NCBI GenBank assembly: GCA_046724665.1
Contig: JBKOWZ010000082.1
Coordinates: forward strand, 1 to 16,048
Length of the DNA stretch: 16,048 nucleotides
Reading direction: 5' to 3'
Source of the DNA: Actinocrinis sp046724665
GTDB taxonomy: Bacteria > Actinomycetota > Actinomycetes > Streptomycetales > Catenulisporaceae
Both the position numbers and the translations under genes were made by a program. Below the pieces are notes generated by a model. It worked only from the letters and a program-made list of their open reading frames with translations, did not search any database and was not told the origin of the DNA. Positions 1 to 5,561 of the stretch are shown here, piece after piece (position 1 is the stretch's first letter; each line of letters starts with the position of its first letter).

Positions 1-2
1 CG

Positions 3-1121
3 GCGCTGGACTCCGACGCGCAGCTGAATGGCTATCCGATCGTGGCGCACGAACCGTCGACCACCCGGGCCGTGCTCGCCGGCATCAACGGACCCGGATT
101 CCCGGTGCAGGTCCGGCACGGCTCGCCGTGCCCGGAGAACATCTTCCGAGCGCTGACGGCGGCCGGGATGCACGCCACCGAGGGAGGCCCGGTCTCCTAC
201 TGCCTGCCGTACAGCCGGGTGCCGCTGGACGTGTCGATCCGCAACTGGGCACGCTCCTGCGAGCTGCTGGCCGGGGTGCGCGAGGACGGCGCCGAGCCGC
301 ACCTGGAAAGCTTCGGCGGCTGCATGCTCGGGCAGATGTGCCCGCCGAGCCTGCTGATCGCGATGAGCGTGCTGGAGTGCCTGTTCTTCCGGCAGCACGG
401 CATCCGCAGCGTCTCGCTCAGCTACGCCCAACAGACCAACGCGGAGCAGGACCGGGAGGCGGTGCTCGCGCTGCGCAGGCTGGCCGCGCAGCTGCTGCCC
501 GACGTGGACTGGCACATCGTCATCTACACGTACATGGGGGTGTTCCCCCGCACCGCGCCCGGTGCGACCGGCCTGCTGGCCCAGTCCGCGCGGCTGGCGG
601 TGCGCACCGGGGCGTCCCGGCTGATCGTCAAGACGGTCGCCGAGGCGCACCGCATCCCCACCATCGCCGACAACGTCAACGCGCTGGAAACCGCCGCCGC
701 GGTCGCCGCGGAAGAACGGCTCGCCCCGGCCGCCGGCCCGGTCGCGGACACCGGCATCCACGCCGAGGCCGCCGCCCTGATCGACGCGGTGCTCGCGCTC
801 GGCCCGGATCTCGGCCGCGCGCTGGCCACCGCGTTCCGGCGCGGCTACCTCGACATCCCGTACTGCCTGCACCCGGACAACGCCGGACACGCCCGCAGCT
901 TCATCGATCCGTCCGGCCGGCTGGCCTGGTCCCGGGTCGGCGCCATGCCGATCCGGCCGCCGGCCGCGGGACGCCGCAGCGCCGAGCTCGGCTCGGCGCA
1001 GCTGCTCGCCTCGCTCTCCTTCGTCGAGCGCAGGTTCGACGACGCCGGCCTGGCGGGCTACCTGGACGCGCTCGGCAACCCGGCCGGCCGCGAGCAGCGC
1101 GCACTCAAGGAAGTGTTGTAG
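3..1121 (+). CDS. Glutamate (methylaspartate) mutase large-subunit (MutE/GlmE-like) homologue, 5' end missing
   Basis: The frame is open from the left edge, so the N-terminus lies outside the window; 372 residues are visible and family members are usually about 430-480. Family motifs seen in order are LNGYPIVAH, VQVRHGSP, EGGPVSYCLPY, ESFGG..PPS, IVKT..EA..IPT and DIPY...NAGH. Glutamate mutase uses coenzyme B12 to interconvert L-glutamate and (2S,3S)-3-methylaspartate. This subunit is the TIM-barrel catalytic half and needs a small B12-binding GlmS-type partner, which is not in the window and may lie upstream. The family motif I remember as N-R-E-x-F-G reads H-L-E-S-F-G here, so a probable substrate-carboxylate arginine is replaced by leucine. 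Its stop codon abuts the next ATG, which implies co-translation with the two downstream genes. The family is clear; whether glutamate is the substrate is not. Confidence 0.85.
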   Translation, partial: ALDSDAQLNGYPIVAHEPSTTRAVLAGINGPGFPVQVRHGSPCPENIFRALTAAGMHATEGGPVSYCLPYSRVPLDVSIRNWARSCELLAGVREDGAEPHLESFGGCMLGQMCPPSLLIAMSVLECLFFRQHGIRSVSLSYAQQTNAEQDREAVLALRRLAAQLLPDVDWHIVIYTYMGVFPRTAPGATGLLAQSARLAVRTGASRLIVKTVAEAHRIPTIADNVNALETAAAVAAEERLAPAAGPVADTGIHAEAAALIDAVLALGPDLGRALATAFRRGYLDIPYCLHPDNAGHARSFIDPSGRLAWSRVGAMPIRPPAAGRRSAELGSAQLLASLSFVERRFDDAGLAGYLDALGNPAGREQRALKEVL

Positions 1122-2114
1122 ATGACTGAGACGCCCCTCCGCGCCCCGGGAAGCCCCCGGGAGCACCTGTCCTCGCCGACCACCCGCTCGGTGCTGCGCA
1201 TCCAGAACGCGATGCTGACCGCGACCCGCGGCCTGCTGGCCGAGCGCGGCTTCACCGAGCTGCTGCCGCCGGTCATCGGCCCGGTCACCGACCCCGGCGC
1301 ACGCGGCGCCAAGCAGGTGGACATCGACTACTACGGCCACCGCTACAAGCTGATGACCAGCGCGATCCTGTACAAGCAGGCCTCGCTGACCGCCTTCGAC
1401 AAGATCTTCTGCATCGCACCCAACGTGCGGCTCGAGCCGCTGGAGACCGCCAACACCGACCGGCACCTGGCCGAGTTCCACCAGATCGACGTGGAAGTCG
1501 CCGGCGCGACCCGTGAGCAGATCACCGAGCTGGCCGAGGAGCTGGTGGTGCACGTGGTGCGCCGCGTCGTGGCCGAACTGCCGGACGAGTTGGCCGCGCT
1601 GGGCCGAGACACCGACGCCTTCGCCGCACTGGGCGCCGGGCCCTTCGAGCGGCGCACCCACGCCGACGCGGTGGCCGACCTGCACGCGCTCGGCCATCCA
1701 CAGAGCCCTGACGCCGAGATCGACTGGACGGCCGAGGCGCTGCTGTCCGGCAAGTCGGCCGCGCCGTTCTTCATCACCGACTACCCTAAGGGCTCGCGCG
1801 GCTTCTACGACAAGGAGAGCCGCGAGCGCCCCGGCTACCTGCGCAACTTCGACCTGATCGCCCCGGAGGGCTACGGCGAGCTGTGCAGCGGCAGCGAGCG
1901 GGAACACGACTACGCCACGATCGTGGCGCGGATGCGCGAGACCGGGGAGAACCCGGCCAAGTACGGCTGGTACCTCCAGATGGTGCGCGAGGGGATCGCC
2001 GGCAGCGCCGGGTTCGGCATCGGGCTTGAGCGCTTCACCCGGTACATCGCGGGCCTGGAGTCGGTGTGGCAGGCCAACGCCTACCCGAAGATCCCCGGGG
2101 TGGTGTCGCCGTGA
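1122..2114 (+). CDS. Stand-alone class II aaRS-like enzyme (archaeal asparagine synthetase / AsnRS-related)
   Basis: This 330-residue protein is a class II aminoacyl-tRNA synthetase catalytic core without the N-terminal OB-fold anticodon-binding domain of AsnRS, AspRS or LysRS. Motif 2 is NVRLE (R103, E105) followed by HLAEFHQIDVE (115-125). ELCSGSERE (253-261) matches the AsnRS/AspRS-type GE..GG..RE stretch. Motif 3 is GFGIGLERFTRYIAGL (297-312). Such truncated AsnRS relatives include archaeal asparagine synthetases, which make an aspartyl-adenylate and amidate it. The likely chemistry is therefore ATP-dependent carboxylate activation to an acyl-AMP, then transfer to ammonia or another amine. 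An AAGGAAG Shine-Dalgarno lies 8 nt before the ATG, which directly follows the mutase stop. Beside a glutamate mutase, amidation of 3-methylaspartate is an attractive inference but is not shown. tRNA charging is unlikely because there is no anticodon domain. Confidence 0.82.
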   Translation: MTETPLRAPGSPREHLSSPTTRSVLRIQNAMLTATRGLLAERGFTELLPPVIGPVTDPGARGAKQVDIDYYGHRYKLMTSAILYKQASLTAFDKIFCIAPNVRLEPLETANTDRHLAEFHQIDVEVAGATREQITELAEELVVHVVRRVVAELPDELAALGRDTDAFAALGAGPFERRTHADAVADLHALGHPQSPDAEIDWTAEALLSGKSAAPFFITDYPKGSRGFYDKESRERPGYLRNFDLIAPEGYGELCSGSEREHDYATIVARMRETGENPAKYGWYLQMVREGIAGSAGFGIGLERFTRYIAGLESVWQANAYPKIPGVVSP

Positions 2115-3370
2115 GCCGGCTGCGCGCGGCCGGCTTCCCCGAGGCGGCGATCCGGCAGCGGGCGCTGCGCGGTCCCGCCGCGGCCTTCCCGGACCCGCGC
2201 GACTACGGCACCGCGCTGTTCGGGGCGCACCCGGCCCGCTCGCTGGCCGCCGTTCCGGACGCGCTCGACGAGCTGCGGCTGGTGCCGCCGGTGTTCATGC
2301 CGCGGCGGCTGGAGAAGCTGATCGAGCTGGGCCGCGAACCGGTTTATCAGGACGTGCAGACGGAGGCGGAGGTCGGCGGCTTCCGCAGCGCGCTGCCGCT
2401 GTACCTGTCCGCGTTCGGCTCGACCCAGGTGGCCAGCGTGGACCTGGGCACCGCGGCGGCCCGGCAGGCCGGCCGGCTCGGCATCCCGATGGTGATCGGC
2501 GAGAACGTGATGCCGGTCAACGGCTACGGCCGCATCGACGGCGAGGACGCCGAGTTCTCCCTGCTGACCAGGATCAAGTCGTACGCGGCCTGCGTGGCGG
2601 ACGGCTATGGCGGCGTGGCGGTCCAGCAGAGCACCGAGGACGCCGACGCCGAGGTCTGGAACAACGTCTACAGCGACCCGGGCACGCAGCCGCTGCTGGA
2701 GTCAGGCCGGCTGGCCTTCGAGCTGAAGGTGGGTCAGGGCGCCAAGCCGGGTCTCGGCGGGATGACGCTGGTGGACCGGGCCGCGGCGGCGCGGCTGGCC
2801 GAGGCGTACAGCATGGACGAGGTCTTCGGCCCGCACAGCGAGAAGGTGCTGCGGTGCAGCAGCCCCGGCACGTTCACCGCGGAGATCCTGCGCCAGCAGA
2901 TCCGGCTGATGCGCAACAACTATCCGCGGGCGAAGGTGTGGGTGAAGCTGACCCCGGCGCGAGACGTGCGCGAGGCCGCGCGAGTGGCCTGGGACGCCGG
3001 TGCGGACGCGGTGACCGTGGACGGCGCGGAGGGCGGCTCCGGCTGGGCTCCGTCGGCGTTCCTGCACGAGGTCGGGCTGCCGCTCGGCGAGTGCCTGAGC
3101 AGGCTGAGCGGGCTCGAGCACGCCGCAAGCCTGCTTGTCTCCGGCCGGATGTGGGAGGGCGCGCGGGCGGCCAAATGCCTCGCGCTGGGCGCGGACGCGG
3201 TCGGCCTCGGCCGGGCGGCGCTGCTGGCGGTGGCCACCGATCCGGAAGAGGGACTGGTCAATCTGGCCGGGTGCCTGGCGCTGGAGCTTCGGATGCTGAC
3301 CAGCGCGATGGGCAAGTACGCGGTCGGCGAGCTCTCGGCCGAGGACGTCTGGTCCGCGGCCGATGCCTGA
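2111..3370 (+). CDS. FMN-binding glutamate synthase-domain protein (GltB central-domain homologue)
   Basis: I use the GTG start at 2111, which overlaps the upstream stop in a GTGA; it gives 419 residues. An in-frame ATG at 2066 would lie well inside the upstream gene. Glutamate-synthase barrel signatures are QGAKPGLGG (209-217), KVWVKLTP (275-282) and DGAEGGSGWAPSAF (304-317), followed by a phosphate-binding-type ADAVGLGRAAL near 361-371. In full-length GltB this domain binds FMN and reduces 2-oxoglutarate plus ammonia to glutamate. Here the N-terminal class II glutaminase and the C-terminal GXGXG beta-helix domain are absent. The cysteine cluster that ligates the 3Fe-4S centre in GltB is also not visible; only one Cys (C388) lies in that region. 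It may be a stand-alone flavin oxidoreductase acting on an imine or amide intermediate of the operon's product. Related stand-alone proteins include the FMN subunit of N-methylglutamate synthase. The exact reaction is unknown. Confidence 0.82.
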   Translation: MSRLRAAGFPEAAIRQRALRGPAAAFPDPRDYGTALFGAHPARSLAAVPDALDELRLVPPVFMPRRLEKLIELGREPVYQDVQTEAEVGGFRSALPLYLSAFGSTQVASVDLGTAAARQAGRLGIPMVIGENVMPVNGYGRIDGEDAEFSLLTRIKSYAACVADGYGGVAVQQSTEDADAEVWNNVYSDPGTQPLLESGRLAFELKVGQGAKPGLGGMTLVDRAAAARLAEAYSMDEVFGPHSEKVLRCSSPGTFTAEILRQQIRLMRNNYPRAKVWVKLTPARDVREAARVAWDAGADAVTVDGAEGGSGWAPSAFLHEVGLPLGECLSRLSGLEHAASLLVSGRMWEGARAAKCLALGADAVGLGRAALLAVATDPEEGLVNLAGCLALELRMLTSAMGKYAVGELSAEDVWSAADA

Positions 3371-3414
3371 GGTAACCGGCGCCGTCGGTAAGTGCCCATG
3401 AATCCCTGCGGCTG

Positions 3415-3440
3415 GCCCCGGCCCGAAGCCGGGCCGGGGC
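3415..3440. terminator. GC-rich hairpin between convergent genes
   Basis: A perfect 11-bp inverted repeat (GCCCCGGCCCG / CGGGCCGGGGC) with an AAGC loop lies 44 bp after the + strand operon stop and 36 bp after the stop of the convergent - strand gene. It has no clear U-tract, as is common for actinobacterial terminators, and could serve both strands. Confidence 0.7.
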
Positions 3441-3476
3441 TTGAGTCGCGCCGCGCGCGGTCTCGGTGTCGCCGGG

Positions 3477-4337
3477 TCACTGGAGGGTCGGCCGCCAGGG
3501 GGTGCGCAGGTCGAGCGTGCAGCAGCGCACCGCGCCGCCGGCCTTGCCCAGTTCGGAGACGTCCACGCCGATCGCGGTGAAGCCGCGCGCTCGCAGCTGC
3601 GAGATCAGGCCGGCGGCGGACTGCGGCAGTACCACGTTGCGGCCGTCCGAGACCGCGTTGAGCCCGAAGACGGCGGCATCGGCGTCGCCGGCCAGGATGG
3701 CGTCGGGGTAGAGCGCGCGCAGCACGGCTTGGCTCTGCGGAGCGAAGGCGGCCGGGTAGTACATGATCTCGTCGTCGTCGAGCACGGACAGGGCCGTGTC
3801 CAGGTGGTAGTAGCGCTCGTCCACCAGAGTCAGCGGGACGACCTCGCGGCCGGTCAGCTGCTGTAGTTCGGCGTGCGAGCGCGGGTCGGTGCGAAACCCG
3901 GTCCCAGCCAGGATGCGGCCGCCGACCGCCAGGTAGTCGCCCGCCCCCTCGTTCACGTAGCGCGCCTCGCGCACCCCCGGGTACCGGTGCGCGCGGAACC
4001 AGTCGCCGTGCGCCGCGCTCTCGGCGGCCCGCTGCGGATAACGGAAACGGGCGAGCAGCACGGAGCAGTCGTCGAGCACGGTGGCTCCGTTCGCGGTGAA
4101 GACCATGTCCGGCAGGCCCGCCACCGGTGTCAGCTCACTGACGCGGTGTCCGAGCTCCCGGTAGGTGTCCCGCAGCCGCTCCCACTGGGCGACCGCGAGT
4201 CCGGTGTCAACCGGCTTCGCCACGTCCATCCACGGGTTGATCGAGTAGCTCACCTCGAAGTGGACCGGGGCGCACATCAGGTAGTGGCGGGGTCTGGCGG
4301 TGCGGATGCTGGGCACGGGGCCGTCGGTGCTGCGCAT
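3477..4337 (-). CDS. Dimethylarginine dimethylaminohydrolase (DDAH)-type amidinotransferase-fold hydrolase
   Basis: This is a 286-residue protein of the guanidino-group-modifying superfamily. Motifs: GLPDMVFTAN with D77, EGAGDYL (E130-L136), YYHLDTALSVL with H178 and D180, and C-terminal GGAVRCCTLDL with probable nucleophile C272. This Cys/His/acid arrangement fits DDAH enzymes, which hydrolyse methylated arginine to citrulline and an amine through a thiouronium intermediate; arginine or ornithine-pathway relatives share the fold. It looks cytoplasmic, with no signal peptide. The ATG at 4337 is chosen because AGGAG lies 6 nt upstream; the reading frame runs on further upstream, but there it is a shadow of the sigma-factor gene. 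It lies 74 bp downstream of the ECF sigma gene on the same strand, so the two are probably co-transcribed. The superfamily is sure; the substrate is inferred. Confidence 0.88.
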   Translation of the reverse strand: MRSTDGPVPSIRTARPRHYLMCAPVHFEVSYSINPWMDVAKPVDTGLAVAQWERLRDTYRELGHRVSELTPVAGLPDMVFTANGATVLDDCSVLLARFRYPQRAAESAAHGDWFRAHRYPGVREARYVNEGAGDYLAVGGRILAGTGFRTDPRSHAELQQLTGREVVPLTLVDERYYHLDTALSVLDDDEIMYYPAAFAPQSQAVLRALYPDAILAGDADAAVFGLNAVSDGRNVVLPQSAAGLISQLRARGFTAIGVDVSELGKAGGAVRCCTLDLRTPWRPTLQ

Positions 4338-4411
4338 GCGGATCTCCTGAACTCGTGTCGGATGACGGGCGGCGCCGCTCTTCGGGGGCGTGGCTTGGAC
4401 GGCGGCCGGTG

Positions 4412-5029
4412 TCAGGCCGCAGCCTTGACCAGCACGGGCCGGGGTACTCGACCGGTGCGGAACTCCGGAGTGTTCGCCAGCCGCTCCAGCGCGCGCATGC
4501 GCATCGGGCCGACGCTGCCGATGGGCAGCCGCAGCCGCTCGGCGATCTCCGCGTAGGTCGGGCACTGGTTCGAGGTGGCCAGCACCAGCAGGTTGCGCAG
4601 CCGCGACGGGAGCCGGTCCAGCGCCTGCGCCACCGCGCCGTCGTAGTCGCCCTCGATCGGATACACGTCGGCCGCGCCCTGCCGCTGCGGGCTGGTGTAC
4701 TCCGTCTCGGGGTCGGCGCACAGCACGTAGCGGCTGGACGCCGTGGCCAGCCGGATCGCCTCGCGCCTGGCCGCGACCACGAGCCAGGCGCCGAGGTGCT
4801 CGGGCTCGCGGACCTGGTGCGCGTGCTGCCAGAGCAGGACCCAGGTCTGCTGCTCCGCGTCGGCGGCGTCCGCCGAGCTGAGCCCGGCCCGGCGCGCGGT
4901 GTGGCGTACCAGCGGCTCGTAGCGCCGGACGATTTCCCGCCAAGCCGCCCAGTCGCCACGTGCCACACCCGCTAGCAGTTCGCCCGGTGTCGGTTCGGGC
5001 TGCTGGTCGTCGGTCGTGCGAGCGGACAA
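4412..5029 (-). CDS. ECF-type RNA polymerase sigma factor
   Basis: The protein has region 2 (about GELLAGVARGDWAAWREIVRRYEPLVRHTAR through EQQTWVLLWQH and LGAWLVVAARREAIR) and region 4 (ALDRLPSRLRNLLVLA...TYAEIAERLRLPIGSVGPMRMRALERL). This is the two-domain layout of an extracytoplasmic-function sigma factor that redirects RNA polymerase to a dedicated promoter set. I favour a TTG start at 5029 because AGGAG lies 8 nt before it; an in-frame ATG at 5062 adds 11 residues but has no ribosome-binding site. No anti-sigma factor gene is next to it, so the regulation is not visible. Its immediate downstream partner is the DDAH-like gene. It is divergent from the secreted-peptide gene, with about 245 bp between the starts. 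The ECF subgroup is not assigned. Confidence 0.88.
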   Translation of the reverse strand: MSARTTDDQQPEPTPGELLAGVARGDWAAWREIVRRYEPLVRHTARRAGLSSADAADAEQQTWVLLWQHAHQVREPEHLGAWLVVAARREAIRLATASSRYVLCADPETEYTSPQRQGAADVYPIEGDYDGAVAQALDRLPSRLRNLLVLATSNQCPTYAEIAERLRLPIGSVGPMRMRALERLANTPEFRTGRVPRPVLVKAAA

Positions 5030-5037
5030 TGCCCTCA

Positions 5038-5042
5038 CTCCT
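5038..5042 (-). promoter_or_regulatory. Ribosome binding site deciding the sigma-factor start
   Basis: On the - strand AGGAG is followed by 8 nt and then TTG (5029). The upstream in-frame ATG (5062) has no purine-rich Shine-Dalgarno. A GTG codon (5038-5036) overlaps this site and so cannot use it. Confidence 0.5.
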
Positions 5043-5178
5043 CTGGAAAGAGCGGCGCCCATGGCCGGCCGGGTGCCGGCCGCTCAGGGCCTTGAGGCCA
5101 TTACCGCCGAGCCGGTTAATCGCGCGGCATCACGACCCGAAGCCGCGGTGATAGCGCACCGGCGCGGCCCCCGGCGCC

Positions 5179-5208
5179 GTGATAACACGGTGATAGCCGC
5201 GGCGATAA
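5179..5208 (+). promoter_or_regulatory. Candidate SARP operator: three GTGATAR-type heptamers upstream of the secreted-peptide gene
   Basis: GTGATAA (5179-5185), GTGATAG (5190-5196) and GCGATAA (5202-5208) are direct repeats with start-to-start steps of 11 and 12 bp, about one helical turn each. A further isolated GTGATAG lies at 5148-5154. SARP activators are known to bind heptameric direct repeats at 11-bp spacing near the -35 region. The block ends 66 nt before the peptide ATG. A closely related block precedes the SnoaL-like gene at 8638. That the adjacent SARP is the binder is inferred. Confidence 0.6.
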
Positions 5209-5274
5209 TCCCGGGTTTCCGGCACTTCCTACTTTTGGCTCACCGGATGCGAAACACCCAGGAGGGGCAGGAAA

Positions 5275-5451
5275 ATGCGTATCAGTGCCTTGAAGTCGGT
5301 CGCCGTCTCGGTCCTCGTCGCGAGCGCGCTCTCGTGCTTCGGTTCCCTCGCTTACGCAGCTCACAGCGACCACTCGGCCGTCGGCACGGCCACCCGCGCC
5401 GACAGCGCCCCGACGCAGGCCGTCCAGCTCGCGAACGACCCCTGGGACTGA
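5275..5451 (+). CDS. Small secreted peptide with Sec signal and C-terminal NDPWD
   Basis: This 58-residue ORF has a strong AGGAGGGG Shine-Dalgarno 7 nt before ATG. It starts MRISALK, has a hydrophobic core VAVSVLVASALSCFGSL, and a probable signal-peptidase I site after AYA (residue 28). The predicted mature part is only about 30 residues (starting AHSDHSAVG), hydrophilic, without cysteines, and ends QLANDPWD. A lipobox is not evident: the single Cys (C21) sits inside the hydrophobic core after ALS. I do not recognise the family. It is preceded by the heptamer repeats and faces the SARP/TPR regulator gene, with a shared terminator between them. A plausible role is an exported signalling peptide or the output of the SARP, but no function can be assigned from sequence alone. 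The + strand codon pattern and RBS make it a convincing gene despite its size. Confidence 0.75.
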   Translation: MRISALKSVAVSVLVASALSCFGSLAYAAHSDHSAVGTATRADSAPTQAVQLANDPWD

Positions 5452-5502
5452 TCGGCCCCTCCCCCGGAATGCCGATAAGCGGCTGTTGTCGCACCGGACG
5501 TC

Positions 5503-5537
5503 ATTGAGGGCCACCGGATTATCCGGTGGCCCTCAAT
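5503..5537. terminator. Perfect 17-bp palindromic hairpin, bidirectional terminator
   Basis: ATTGAGGGCCACCGGAT and its exact reverse complement are separated by a single T, so the folded form would be a stem of about 15 bp with a small loop. It lies 51 bp after the peptide stop (+) and 24 bp after the SARP stop (-), the expected place for a terminator shared by convergent genes. AATATCGTTT follows on the + strand. Confidence 0.8.
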
Positions 5538-5561
5538 ATCGTTTCCGGATCGCCCGCCCGG

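Noticed and set aside
2026..3375. 449-codon + strand ORF overlapping the FMN glutamate-synthase gene
   Set aside because: Arg/Gly-rich shadow frame; the 2111-3370 frame carries all the glutamate-synthase motifs.
4338..4943. Long - strand reading frame continuing upstream of the DDAH-like gene to make a 488-aa protein
   Set aside because: The upstream part is an Arg/Ala/Gly-rich out-of-frame reading of the ECF sigma gene. The ATG at 4337 has a clear Shine-Dalgarno, and family similarity begins there.
5060..5085. GGCCGGC/GCCGGCC inverted repeat near the upstream ATG of the sigma gene
   Set aside because: A short GC-only repeat of a kind expected by chance in DNA this GC-rich.
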